Of a stretch of 64,000 nt of DNA, positions 45,544-57,457 are shown piece by piece. Location: the NCBI GenBank assembly GCA_963930775.1, contig OZ005692.1, forward strand, positions 6,744,135 through 6,808,134. Direction: 5' to 3'. The stretch is from Cliona cf. orientalis (taxonomy: Eukaryota > Porifera > Demospongiae > Clionaida > Clionaidae). The position numbers were made by a program, and so were the translations under genes. The notes under the pieces were generated by a model. It ran no database searches, was not told where the DNA came from, and saw only the letters and a program-made list of their open reading frames with translations. Positions within the stretch are counted from its first letter, which is position 1; each line of letters starts with the position of its first letter.

Positions 45544-46311
45544 CGTGTAGCCGTAGCTATTCTGCAAGAGAGTGAGCAGGCATAGCACATTAATTAGCTA
45601 TCTTAAAGTCTAAGTATATGTCTTACCTATTTGAAGCTATGCTAGTTGATTCGAATTCGGACAGCGGTGTTGCAGCTCAGTAGGGTATAAAGAACCAAAC
45701 AGTCCAGCTCAAGAGCCGCACAATACTATGCTCCGTAGGCACGCATAGATGCCACACCCACCACGTACGTAGCTGGGCGGAGCAGAGCGCGCGGATGCTG
45801 ATGCGCTCTTGAAGTCTAGCGTACAATAATATTTAATATTGTAGCCTAGGGCTAAAATCTGACACAGAAAGTTGTACCGCACTTACTACCATAATTAGAA
45901 GACCCAGTATCAGTTTCCTCCCTATTAACGACGGGGGGGGGGGGGGGGGGGGGGGGGTACAATGGATTCAGTTTAATCTGAACGTGTGAGTGGATTCGGT
46001 CATAAACGCTCACTCTAAACATAAACATTAAGAGTGATGCACTACGTAGTTATAGGGCTTTATTTTTGGCATTCCATTGGGTCAGATACAGCGTCATCCC
46101 ACGAAAAAATGCTATAATTGTTGCATGCAATTACTAAATTCCAGTGGTTTATTTTAATCACCAGTAGCCACATGCATGCCACAGTCGCTCTTAAAATTAG
46201 TTGATGGCAGCTGCTATTCCAGCCATTTAGTGCATATAGCTATCTACCTCTCACACTAGTGAGAAACTCTTCGTATTTGATACTTCTTCCAGCACTAGTA
46301 CATCTACAGCA
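45544..46311. promoter_or_regulatory. Shared GTPase/TRPA upstream region, unit 3
   Basis: This is the only unit in which both flanking genes look usable. On the GTPase side a donor (gtaaga at 45621-45626, minus strand) follows the conserved block at 45628-45662, a likely untranslated first exon. A G-run of 25 lies at 45933-45957. The TRPA side from 46128 is conserved in all three units. Confidence 0.6.
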
Positions 46312-49300
46312 ATGGCACGGGAGCGGATTTCTACTACCACTATGAGTCTAGAATTGATTAAAGTAAGCTTATAGCTACCTGTGCATGTTGTGGCACTTAT
46401 TAATAACTAGCTAGCTAGCTAATAAAAATAACACTTAATTAAACACAGGCAGCAGAAGAGGAAAACTGGAGCTTAATTAGTAGCTGGCTAGCAAATCATA
46501 GGATTTCAGCTAAAGAAAAGAAGACAAAAATCAACTGGAAACAAAAAAGGTATGAAATTCCTAATTAGTGCTGCATAAATATTTTATATAGTTACTTGCC
46601 TATAGCTACATCTCAGCTGGTTTGTAACATTATAGTGCATGTAGACATAACATATTATATACAATAGACTTGGCTGTAATAATAATATAATTATTGTTAA
46701 TAGCAAGGGTGGACAAACTGTCCTACATGTTGCTACGCAGAGAGGAAACCCGGAGATAGTAAAGAAGCTCTTAGAGGCAGGAGCAGAAAATTCTAAGGAT
46801 AATAGTGAGGTACACTTCATATCCATAGCTAAGCAATTGATACATTTAATAGATTGACCATCATTGTTCCAGATTACTCCTTTTCAAACTGCTTGCCTAT
46901 GGGGGCGCAATGCTGAAACCGTTGCTATCTTCCTGGAAGAGAATGTTGTGAAAGTTGATGATAAAGCTCTTTATCTTGCTGTATCAGGAGGACACGAGTA
47001 AGGCAATTTTGAGATGCTACTATAAATCTACTTGCTGTAATAGTATAATTATAAACATATTTAATATTATTACTGAAGCTAGCTATAGGCGCTTATTACA
47101 ATAATACGCCTGAGATGTAATACCTCACATGTTGCTATGCAGTAAAATGTGGAGCTATAGGATTTGATTTTCTATGTCTGCTAGCTGAGCTTACACAAAG
47201 AAAGAATTTTAATTTTTTGATATTTGATTTGGAGGAATATACTCTCTCTTTCTTTCCCTCCCTCCTCTTTCTTTTCTCGCCTTTTTCTCTTCTCTTCCTT
47301 CTCTTTTCAACCTGTCGATGAAGCCCTGTTTGTGTGTATGCTCTAGGCTATACAGCTGCATTATCTGTGGGTTGGCTTATGTCTCAGAGCTGCACAACAA
47401 TTAGCTTTGATTCGTTCTTATTATTTCTCCAACCTACATTAAAAGTATATTATAGCCTCATACCCAGGCTCCCCGATCTTTTTCTCGCAATGCCATAATT
47501 ATGTTGAAAGAGATCAGGGACTCGGAGCTTGGGGACTGTAAAGATTATAATTGTTGTATCATTACTGTTTTCCCAATAGCTGGATGTCTATCATTTCAAT
47601 TTCTTCTTACAGAAATATGAAAACAATTAATCTACTTTTGAAGCACGAGTGTGGGCTACGTCCAAGGGCTCTCTACTATTCAATATCTATGGGACACAAG
47701 TAATTAGCTTAAAGAGCGCCTTGGACATAATAATAATGATGAAATTACTTCTTCAGGGAAGTTGCAATGGAACTGCTTGACAACACCAAATCTTCAGATT
47801 GGCCCTCACTGATGCGATATACAACTGAAGAGTCCGATACTTGTTTTCGCGAAATGATAAGGAAAATGCCAGGTACAGTAATTTTATGCTCATGATATAT
47901 TCGTTGATATGGATACTGCATGAGGCTGCATACTAGGCCCCATGGTTACTAGCTGTGTATATACTGTCCACACATTGCATACAATTGATGACCGATCCGA
48001 CTGCCTTATTACAGTTATGCAGTCTATATGATGTGATCTATGGCTACATGCATGCATGAGGCATTGTGCGTGCTATTATAGTGCAAGGCTAGCTTTATTT
48101 ATCTGTGGGATTACATAACCATGATATTTGGCCAACGGTACTCGTCAGAGAAGATATCATGCAGCTTATAATTAAGGTATTCACTGGGTGCATACGTACA
48201 TTTTATTGATTTTCAGGGTCCATAAAGGCTCCATCAAGATCCTGAATTTTCTCATAATTACCTCATAGATTACACCATAGGTTTCATCAAAGACTATTTA
48301 TACACCATAAATAACTATAGAAAAGTAAATTGCTAACTGAGAATATATGCTAATGGTTCCCATGCGACTGCACATGCTCGAGCTCAGGCTCAGTGTAGGA
48401 AAGGGTCATCAAGTCATATCAACAGCTCTGCAGTAATACTACACTACACTGCTACAGTGGCTACAGAGCATGCTCTAGAGAGCTCTGGTTATATTATTGT
48501 TATGTTAGATAAGGATTTGTGAGTGCTAAGCAATACAGTAAAGGTACACGCATTGGTGATCAGGCCTAGGGTGGGTGGATGCTAGCCACTTTATCCACCC
48601 CCACCCCCATCCCAGAGGTTCCACTATAATTTTATATACTTTCTGCACACATCATGGATCAATGCATTCTAGATGTTGCAGAGGAGATCCTGAACAGGTG
48701 CACCAAGCTTAATCCAGAGTGTGATGTATACAAGGACAAATTTCAAGTTGCTTTCAACTATGAATTCATTGAAGATGCTCGAACACAAATTGAGAGTCTT
48801 ACTGTTCAAAATCCTGGTGCAAGTGATAATCCAACCGGTGATACTGCTAACAGGTATGTTTCTTTGTGTGTATAGTCGACTCGATATACTATGGAGCTGG
48901 TTGCATGCTGCTTAACACTAGCTATACAATAATACCATGTTAAGTAGGGTATTATTTTAGTGGATGCGGCAAAAGCATAATGTACATGATAACAGGTTAG
49001 GATTATCTATGCAGTGATAGGCCATAACAATTTTTCCTATCCACCTAAAATATATTCTTGTAGCATTCTTATAAAACTCAACCGTCTATCACTGCACATT
49101 GGCAATAATATTATTACCCGGTATTTTCCCATGGTTTCCTCGATCCCCTTAAAAAGGAGTCGCTGCATGCATGCATGCTGGTAGTAGTGCATGTACAGTC
49201 ATACTGTGCAGTGACATCGAAAGGGGTGCTGAACGGACACAAACCAAAGAACAAGGGGAGGATTGGAGCTATGAAAGCTTTCAGCAACCAAAGAAGAACA

Positions 49301-51187
49301 AATGGGGACCCTCTCATACTGATCGGGAAAACCATCCAATTTCTATAATGGTGGGTTTATGCATATATACAAGTTGCAGTAGTTTCAATAATTGCTTCTC
49401 AATGTACATAATAGGTGCAGCATGAGCGTCTGAATCTGCTGGCCCATCCACTAGTTGCAAGCTTATTGTACAGCAAGTGGCGAAGATTTGGGTCTTGCCT
49501 TTATGTCTTGAATCTGCTGACATATTGTCTATTTCTGCTGTTATTGACTATTTTTGCCTTTGTGATCAAGAATCCACAATATGAATCTTGTAAGTGGCAA
49601 TGATGAATCTCACTCCTAAAGCATCCTAGAATTTGTTTCGTAGGTATGAGCATTGCAATTGATGTCAATGGTACTGATATTGATTGTGGTAAGTGCATGA
49701 GTAAAGCATGCATAGCTCTAATCATGAGATATGGAAATTTACATATTGTACTACTAGGTGATGTGGGCATTAGTACTGGTCATCTGACTGGTGTCTTTGC
49801 CTGTGCAATTCTTGTGCTCCTCATGGCTGCTTTCCGCCTCGCTCTTGAAGTGATTCAAATATGGGGCAACTATTCTTCTTACGTTAAGAACTGGATTAAC
49901 TACTTGGAGATAGTGTTGTACTTGACTTCCATCGTGTTTGTGTGGATCTTTCATTCTGACTGTCTCTGTCCTTCAACTTGGCAGTGGCAACTCGGTGTAG
50001 TGGCAGTGTTTCTGGGATGGGCTAATCTGATTGTATTTGTCTCAAACATTCCATTCATAGGGATATATGTGCTGATGTTTAGCCACATCTTCTTCACATT
50101 TCTCAAAGTGCTGATTTTTTCTCTTCTCCTGATTGTAACGTTTGGCCTCACATTTTACTTTGCATTCACTCAGCCTGATGTTGTGGTACCATAATAATTG
50201 CTGCATGCTCAAATCAGTCATTAATTATCTTGTCATCCTTAATTACCTCTATAGCGCTCTCCTTTTTCAAGCCCTCAACGTTCACTGCTCAAGGTATTGA
50301 CAATGACAACTGGAGAGTTTGAATTTGACTCCATCTTTCGACAAGACCCAAGCGGAGAGAGTGATGATATCGAAGAGATTCCCTTTCTACCAATCTCCGT
50401 CATCCTCTGGATAGTATTTATAGTTATAATGCCGATTCTGTTCACCAACTTGCTGGTAATTCTAGTCTGATCCTCATAATTACCTCAGTTATGCATGAAT
50501 TATTGGTACACACTCGTCTGTAGATTGGTCTCGCTGTGGGAGACATCAGTGAAATTCGAGAGCAAGCAGAAGTTAGGAAGTTGATTCAACAGGTTATCAT
50601 GACTATGATAAAGCTATAGCACGTGATTGCTTATTAATAACCAGCTATAATTTTCATGGTAGTATAGAAGTATGGTATGCATTCGTAATTATTACAATAA
50701 TACTATTATTATAGGCTTATACTGTGATGTGTTGCAATCATGTAGGCAAAGCTGTTACTATCATTTGAAGAAGTGCTGCGCACTTTTCGTTTGCAGCACC
50801 GATTTGCTCTTCAGCATAGGATCGTTAAACCGTTTGAGAAGCTGAGTTGGTATGGGAAACTTAACCTCCGATTATGGGGAGGTGAACGGTACTGCTCACA
50901 GTGTAGTCTAGAAAAAGTTGTCAATTCACAGAATTGCAAGGTATTCAATTTATAGTTACAGCTTGCAAGCACACATAAAAGACTATGGATTTTATCTTCA
51001 GGTTGAAACAGAGAGCCTGAGGGAAAATCAGACTTTGATTTTGGAATTGAAGGTAAAAACAATAACAAAATTTAAAGTGAATGCTAGTCTTTGATGTTCC
51101 CTGCATGCATGCCTATTATTATAGCATTCCATTCATGAAATACTACAATTGGTAATGGCAAAAGATACTGTTAAAGAGCAAGTTTGA
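46312..51187 (+). CDS. TRPA-like cation channel, gene 2 (16 exons, 710 residues)
   Basis: It is a paralogue of gene 1 with the same 16-exon plan: 46312-46362, 46449-46549, 46704-46809, 46873-46997, 47613-47699, 47757-47872, 48673-48853, 49212-49350, 49415-49589, 49644-49688, 49758-50185, 50255-50455, 50524-50592, 50746-50940, 51002-51052, 51125-51187. All phases fit and the sum is 2133 nt. It has about four ankyrin-like repeats (GQTVLHVATQRG, ITPFQTACLWG, INLLLKHECG), six membrane segments, the pore loop TMTTGEFEFDSIF and the post-S6 motif IGLAVGDISEI. It differs from gene 1 in the lengths of exons 1, 2, 6, 7, 8 and 16, always keeping frame, and stops 12 codons earlier at the C-terminus. The membrane half is almost the same as gene 1 including introns. 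Being a small-ankyrin TRPA, it is unlikely to behave exactly like TRPA1. Confidence 0.85.
47456..47540. repeat. CCCCAGGC-type repeat with inverted arms in intron 4 of TRPA gene 2
   Basis: agcctcatacccaggctccc is followed by ccgatctttttc and, inverted, gaaagagatcaggg. Gene 1 has a related sequence at 15448-15485 in its own intron 4, without the second arm. Confidence 0.5.
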
Positions 51188-52480
51188 CAATGTGAACAGA
51201 AATTAAATGTGTTGCTAGCTGCACTAGAGCCAGCTAAGAGTACAGTAGCTTCAGTCTTAAGATTAATTTTAAGCTCACTGAATACGAATAACTAGCCAAC
51301 TTTATGTACTGACAACATTAACTAATTTTAGATTTGATTTATTTTGTGCACATGCATAATTATGCTATATATTATACAACCAGGAGTGCATATACCGGTA
51401 TTTTTCTTATTCCAAACGAAGCGAGGTCTCTACTTGGACTCAGACAAAAAGTATGGCTTCACCCACATTCCTTGCATTTCTTATAAAATATCGTTGTTGC
51501 TCGCCACATCAATCACTGACTCTCAGATTGCCGGCTAAACATGGATTACTATATGTATCTTCAAGAGAACACGTACAGAGTGGCTACAAGCCAGCAGATT
51601 TACCAGATTTCACGTCGGCTTTAAATCTTCACCCATCTTCCCAATTGCCTCTTGCTGCTTCTTTGTTCTCCTGAACAGACGTCAAGCATGAATTTTTATT
51701 CTCTATACCACTAATACTTTGCCAGTTTGGCAAACTGCACTCCCTTGGTGACTCTAATTAATGTGCGAAAAAATGGTTGCATGTTGGTTGAATCGTGGTT
51801 GCTGGCACTTTCACTAACTATCATAGATAGTAAACTACCATATCTACAATATAAACCGATTCCTAGCTTTAGATATTCTGCAAGTGCCATTCAGAAAGCA
51901 CTTTTGTTGCACCTACGTATCGTAATATTTATTTATCTTGCATTGTGGCACTGACCAGCAGGAGTTCTCCATAAGCATATGGCTTCCACTGCACATACAC
52001 ACTGCCTCCATGAGCTGAGCGAGGAAGCCCCTACATACAGTGTAAGTACCGCTAGTATTATTGTTTTTCACACCACAATAGGTGTAGTGATAACATGTGC
52101 GTAAAAATAATAATTAGTAAATTCATTATGCAGGATACCCCAATAAATTTCATACAAGAATAAATGATTAGTTAAATGAAACCAAAAACTCAGTGAGTAA
52201 CAGAAGTACTAAGTTCTGGTATTAAGCATCGCCACTAGAGACCCTACTTGACAAAGGATAAAACAAGTTCTACTGTCATATCACATGAAACACTACTGTA
52301 TACAATGATGTTGTCCTACCAGCTTAGTACATAATCAAGAAGGCCTGTTACAAAACTTTCCTTATAATATTATCACGTAGAAAATAAGCACACCAATGCA
52401 GCGTTAAGTAATCTATTGTTCAGTCTCTATTTTAGTCAATTGAGTTCATTATAGTTTCAACATTTCACTCAAGGCTTATG
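51188..52480. other. Intergenic region between TRPA gene 2 and the beta-helix gene
   Basis: No convincing gene. An open stretch at 51453-51674 (plus strand) and an exon-like piece ending near 52040 could not be assigned. The tail of the beta-helix gene's 3' untranslated region should lie at the right end. Confidence 0.4.
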
Positions 52481-55400
52481 TTAGACTTGGCTAACTGCTT
52501 CCTTCTCTTTGACTTGGGCTGCCTCTGCTGCCTCTGCAGCACCAGGTATGTGTAGTGAGTTGGCCACTTCTTTAGGATCTGGTGCTGCAAGGTCAGTGCG
52601 GAGATGGTGCATCTCCACCACAGATTGGGTGGGGGTGGGCTTCACTGGCTCTCGCAGCACTTTATAGTCAATCACATCCAGGAGTTTGTTGAATCGGTGA
52701 GTGTCATCATCACTGGGTGGTGGGCTCCTGTCACGTTCAGGTTTTTGTCTTGGATCAGCGTCAGTGAGCTGTCTGTTAATTATTCTACTGAGCTTTGTCT
52801 CATGAATCTTTGAGGAGAAGACTGAGGTGTATGTGTAGACATGGTAGAGGATTATGAGCAGCAGCGCAATGAATGTGATGATGACTGAAATGTAAGCAGC
52901 AGCTTCCCGATCGCTAGCTGGGCTATCAAGGGAATACCAGGTAAAAATTACAAAGGATAGGATGTTAAAGTAGAAGAATGTCTCAAGTACATCCACTGGC
53001 CATTTCCTATACAGTCTGCTGCCAAAGAACTGCTTTAGAGCAAAAATGCAACACACTGTAAAACTAATAGCTGTAAAAGCAATAGTAGGATCATTGGAAA
53101 TATTTGTGGCAGCTACAAGGTACAACACAACACGAATAATCAGCAGCAGTCCAGTCCAGTAGCGATGCTTGGGAGTGTAAGGCTTATGATAGGTTTCAAT
53201 GAACGTCTGTATCTTTGGATTCCATGACCAACTGAAAATTTTCCACCTTGGAAGGTAGAGGAGCCACTGCCAGGAGAAGAGAAGAGCAGTGTAGACCAGA
53301 CCAACCAGGAGAATGAGAACAGCTGCAATGAATAGAAGAATGTTCTTTCCCGAGAGATATTTGACAGTTGCATCAGGAAGCCACTGCATTTCACTAGAGC
53401 CATCAGGATATTCAAGAATGCCGACTGACAGAGACTTAAAGCAGATTTCAAGAAGCTTAGCATAGGAAAGCAGAATTAGTGCAGCCAGCGTTGCTACTGG
53501 ATCCTTCTTTCCAATAAGATTTGAAAATTTAGTAGAGTAGGAGCTGATGATGATAACTAAAACCACAAGAAGAATGACGTAGGCAGGAAAAGCTAACTGT
53601 AGCCATATTTTAAAGTAAGTGTCCATTCCTGGAAAGTAGCAGGTGTCGATTCCTAGTTCTAAGTTCAGCCATGATATGAACATGGTAATAAAGTTCCTTG
53701 TTTGAAATGGAAGTAGAATACTCTTGTTTGCATGTACAACATTGACATAAAAGATCAGTCCATTTAGAGTTCCCACTGCAACGGTCATGTTGAGTATTAG
53801 CAGTAAGACCACCAGTGCTATGCCAGCTATGATTGCAGCTATGGTGGAGGCTATGAGTAGTGCAGGCCAGTAGCTAGGACATGGGAGACAGCGTGAACTA
53901 CCAAGAGAGAGGCTGAGACCAGATTGGCAAGATCCACACAACAGAGATGACCGGTTAAAGGCACACTGAACATTTATTCCATTTTGCTCATTGAGGCCAA
54001 ATAATGGACTGGTTGACAAGCAGTAGTCAAAAGGACAGTTAGGGTAGACTAAATAACCACTTAGTTCTGTGTCATTGATATAAGAAATCCAGGCTCTGGT
54101 TTGAGGCTGTTTGGTTAATAATCCAGTATGGCTGTCACAGTGATCCATATACTGACTGATATTGCTGTGGCAGTCACATGTACAGTTTGTGCTGTTGATT
54201 CCTGACACTTGTAATCCAATTGGACAGCTGCAAGGGAGAAAATGGATTTCTACTGTTGCCCTAGAAAATTCAGTATCCTTGCATGGACCATCCGAGGCAT
54301 AGAGGGAGAGACTTTCAGAGATATGGCGTGAAACAACATTGAATGTCAAGTTAGTACACTCAGCAGGTATTTTCCTAGCCAGCTGGCCTTCAGCTAGACC
54401 ACTCTCAGTGAAGTGGAGGGAGGTTTGGATGGTTGCACTAACTGGTTGTCCAACCTGATCAACAGCAACAACTGAGAGTTTGAATGCTTGTCCTTTTTTA
54501 CTCTCAGTGTAATATTGGTGGGTGCAGCCATTGTTTTGATCAATATTGAAGCAAAGGCACACTCTAACTGGATCAGACACAATTTCCATAATAATATTAT
54601 TATGATATCTACTGAAATCAACATATACAAGAGTGGACACATTCTTAAAGTAAGCTATCCCACCACCTCTGTCTTTAAAGGCACGTGGGTACTTTTTATG
54701 AACTTCAGCAACTGGACTCACAGCACATCTGTCTAGTAGTCCTCCATAGAGAGTGGAGCCAGAAATGTTAGCATGGTTTTGTGAAAAGTGCATGCACTGT
54801 GTCCCAAGATTTTGATTTTCATGACTATAGAGAGCAAGTACTTGGAAGAAGCATTCTGTCTCTGTGCTGCTAGCACATATACCAGAGTTGGTATTGTCAT
54901 CAACATGTATTGCTCCACCGTAGTCTGCACTATTGGCAGTGAATGTTATTATATTATAATGATAATGAACATACTTCAGAATATAAAGTCTTGCATTGGC
55001 TTCCAGTGATAATCCACCTCCCCTCTCTGCTGCATTCCCTGTGATGTTTATTCTTGTAACAGTGTATTGGCGCCATGCCATGGATGAAGCTGCCTTGATG
55101 GATGAGCTAATGGCGTGGAGTCCTCCTCCTTTATGTGATGCAGTATTATTCCAAAGTACAAGGATACTCTTTTGTTGGCAGTTTAGCTCGCTAGTTGAGA
55201 GGTAGACACCTCCTCCATGTCCAGTGGCTGTGTTATGTGCTATAGTCAAATTACCATTCACATAGTGTTTGCTCTCAGTGGAATGCATTGCTCCACCATT
55301 TACTGCATAGTTATGTTCAAGATTGCATTCTCCATCAAAAAATACATTGCTTTGAAATAGAGTAATTGCTCCTCCTTCTTGAAAGTCACCTGAGTCAGTT

Positions 55401-57016
55401 TGTGATGGTGTGTTATTCACAAATGTAGCATAACCAGTGAAAGTGATGTTACTATTGAATGCCACTAATGACCCCACATTGCTGGAGAAAAATAGATCAT
55501 TTCCAATGAATTCTGAGTCAGATAAGTATATCACAGCATATCTATCAGCCTTATTGTTATCGATTAGAAGAAAGCTATAAATTATAGGTCTGGATGCTGC
55601 ATATATAATTGCTCCAATCGGTGAAACATTATTAGTGAAGTTACTACCAGCTATTGTGATAATGTCGCAGTCAGATTCCAGTACTCCTCCTTTATCAGTG
55701 GCATTGTTATGATGAAATCCACTTCCTTCTATTGTGATAGTACTACCATCAGAATTAAGCACTCCTCCCCGCCTGGCATTGTTATCATAAAATCCACTTC
55801 CTTCTATTGTGATAGTACTGCTATCAGAAAGAAGTACTCCTCCCCAGGTTAATGCACTGTTATCATGAAATCTATTTCCTTCTATTATGATAGTACTGTT
55901 GTCAGAATACAGCACTCCTCCCGCACTACCGGCATAGTTATCATGAAATTCACTTGCTTCTATTGTAATAGTACTGCTGGATGAGGAATACAGTACTCCT
56001 CCATCATAGGTGGCATTATTAGCATGAAAGTGACTTGCTTTTATTGTCATAGTGCTACTCCAGGAATGCAGTACTCCTCCTGAATTGGTGGCATAATTAT
56101 CATGAAATTGATTTGCTTTTATTGTCATAGTACTACTCCAGGAACTCAGTACTCCTCCCCAATCGGTGGCATAATTGTCATGAAATTGATTTGCTTCTAT
56201 TGTGATAGTACTGTTGATGGAAGCCAGTACTCCTCCAAACCTGGCATTTTTATCTTGAAAGTCATTTCTTATTATTGTGATGGTAGTGCGTCTGGAAGAC
56301 ACCCTGATGATGGCCTCATTACTAACAAATACATTATCACTCATGTTAATGATGCTGTCCTGTTCTGCAAATATAGCTCCACCCAGATCTGCTTTGTTAT
56401 CTTCAAATCTGCTTTGGCTGATCTCAACTGTACTGTTGGTAGCAATAATTGCACCACCAATGAATCTATCAAATCCACACCCATACTCAGGGTGAAATAT
56501 AGAACATTCCCTGAATAATCCTTTTCGATTGGATAGAAAAGTACTGTTGACAATCTGTACTGTTGTTTTAATGACTTCCAGGACTGTTCCACTATTCTCT
56601 TGACCTTCAAACTTTGCATCTTCAATCACAAATTCTTCAATATGTCTCACTTGATTTCCTCCACATCCAATGAACTCCAGATGAGTGATATGAATGCTCT
56701 GTGATTGATAGAAGTGCATACTTGAGTCACTCGTACATTTGATTTGTGCAGTTGAATTCTCAGACTTCATTACAAAGGTTTCCACATTTGATAATGTTAG
56801 GTTGACATTGCTGAGGTGGTGTGTTCCAGAGAGGAAGACCAGTGTGGTGTTGGAGTGGAGAGTATGGCTTGAGTTAGCAGCAAACTGGGAGAGGGTTAGA
56901 CATGGCTGCACGGTGTAAAGGTCAGATGAGTTGGTTGTGATGTAATAGACCTCACAGGCTGCTTGGTTTAGAGAGCAGAGGATGAGTGATAGAGTCAGGA
57001 GACTAAGGTGAGTCAT
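52481..57016 (-). CDS. Beta-helix ectodomain, multipass membrane protein (1511 residues, one exon)
   Basis: Predicted large cell-surface protein. Residues 1-21 are a signal peptide (LLTLSLILCSLNQAA). About 60-780 form a right-handed parallel beta-helix of the polymorphic-membrane-protein type, with recurring GGVL/GGAI and FxxN motifs and many N-glycosylation sites. Within it, about 260-445 is a run of near-identical 24-26 residue repeats (TITIEGSGFHDNNA, GGVLYS). About 810-1045 is Cys-rich (CSCPIG, LLCGSCQSGLSLSLGSSRC). Then come about eight or nine hydrophobic segments between 1048 and 1400, and a charged cytoplasmic tail with Pro/Ser and Ala/Glu stretches. The whole is intronless, unlike the TRPA genes. 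Similar proteins form large families in sponges as far as I recall; ligand and function are unknown. A receptor or adhesion role is inference. Confidence 0.85.
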   Translation of the reverse strand: MTHLSLLTLSLILCSLNQAACEVYYITTNSSDLYTVQPCLTLSQFAANSSHTLHSNTTLVFLSGTHHLSNVNLTLSNVETFVMKSENSTAQIKCTSDSSMHFYQSQSIHITHLEFIGCGGNQVRHIEEFVIEDAKFEGQENSGTVLEVIKTTVQIVNSTFLSNRKGLFRECSIFHPEYGCGFDRFIGGAIIATNSTVEISQSRFEDNKADLGGAIFAEQDSIINMSDNVFVSNEAIIRVSSRRTTITIIRNDFQDKNARFGGVLASINSTITIEANQFHDNYATDWGGVLSSWSSTMTIKANQFHDNYATNSGGVLHSWSSTMTIKASHFHANNATYDGGVLYSSSSSTITIEASEFHDNYAGSAGGVLYSDNSTIIIEGNRFHDNSALTWGGVLLSDSSTITIEGSGFYDNNARRGGVLNSDGSTITIEGSGFHHNNATDKGGVLESDCDIITIAGSNFTNNVSPIGAIIYAASRPIIYSFLLIDNNKADRYAVIYLSDSEFIGNDLFFSSNVGSLVAFNSNITFTGYATFVNNTPSQTDSGDFQEGGAITLFQSNVFFDGECNLEHNYAVNGGAMHSTESKHYVNGNLTIAHNTATGHGGGVYLSTSELNCQQKSILVLWNNTASHKGGGLHAISSSIKAASSMAWRQYTVTRINITGNAAERGGGLSLEANARLYILKYVHYHYNIITFTANSADYGGAIHVDDNTNSGICASSTETECFFQVLALYSHENQNLGTQCMHFSQNHANISGSTLYGGLLDRCAVSPVAEVHKKYPRAFKDRGGGIAYFKNVSTLVYVDFSRYHNNIIMEIVSDPVRVCLCFNIDQNNGCTHQYYTESKKGQAFKLSVVAVDQVGQPVSATIQTSLHFTESGLAEGQLARKIPAECTNLTFNVVSRHISESLSLYASDGPCKDTEFSRATVEIHFLPCSCPIGLQVSGINSTNCTCDCHSNISQYMDHCDSHTGLLTKQPQTRAWISYINDTELSGYLVYPNCPFDYCLSTSPLFGLNEQNGINVQCAFNRSSLLCGSCQSGLSLSLGSSRCLPCPSYWPALLIASTIAAIIAGIALVVLLLILNMTVAVGTLNGLIFYVNVVHANKSILLPFQTRNFITMFISWLNLELGIDTCYFPGMDTYFKIWLQLAFPAYVILLVVLVIIISSYSTKFSNLIGKKDPVATLAALILLSYAKLLEICFKSLSVGILEYPDGSSEMQWLPDATVKYLSGKNILLFIAAVLILLVGLVYTALLFSWQWLLYLPRWKIFSWSWNPKIQTFIETYHKPYTPKHRYWTGLLLIIRVVLYLVAATNISNDPTIAFTAISFTVCCIFALKQFFGSRLYRKWPVDVLETFFYFNILSFVIFTWYSLDSPASDREAAAYISVIITFIALLLIILYHVYTYTSVFSSKIHETKLSRIINRQLTDADPRQKPERDRSPPPSDDDTHRFNKLLDVIDYKVLREPVKPTPTQSVVEMHHLRTDLAAPDPKEVANSLHIPGAAEAAEAAQVKEKEAVSQV
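55690..56235 (-). repeat. Coding tandem repeats, about 72-78 bp, in the beta-helix gene
   Basis: Seven or eight in-frame copies share gtactcctcc, ggcat(t/a)(g/a)ttatcatgaaat and tctattgtgatagtact. Nucleotide similarity is high between neighbours, so they are recent or being homogenised. Copy number could differ between alleles. Confidence 0.85.
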
Positions 57017-57124
57017 GCTGAAGAAAAATACTGAACTGCTATGATAGGAGATTTTGAGAGGTAATTATAAGCAGCTAGTGCTTCTGTATTTTTACTGACT
57101 GGCCATCCACTCTAGATCTGCCCT

Positions 57125-57132
57125 CTTTTATA
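57125..57132 (-). promoter_or_regulatory. TATA box candidate for the beta-helix gene
   Basis: TATAAAAG on the minus strand, about 110 bp upstream of the ATG, with a G-rich stretch after it. This distance allows a 5' untranslated leader of about 80 bases without an intron. Confidence 0.5.
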
Positions 57133-57457
57133 GGCACTGTACCTATTGTTTGCAGTGAAGGGGATATTGGAGCATGCAAGAGGGAGTTCTTGGGCATGAC
57201 CTCCTCAGCCAAACGTAAACACCACTACTCTGTTTCTTGGAATTGTTGTGCTTTCCATTGATTTATCATGATCAGACAGATCATTATTATTAGAGACTGA
57301 TAGGCTGAACTAAAACTATCAGGAAATGAAATAATTTTTAGTACAGGAGAATTCACTGGAGATGTGCATGTGACCACATATACAATCACAGGGAATGTAG
57401 CTTCCTCAGTATATCTCAGTACACATGCACAACCAAGAGTATAACATAGCTCAGTTA

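Noticed and set aside
48654-48875. Possible separate start MDQCILDVAEEIL at exon 7 of TRPA gene 2
   Set aside because: The ATG lies in the intron before an acceptor that is also used in gene 1, where no such ATG exists.
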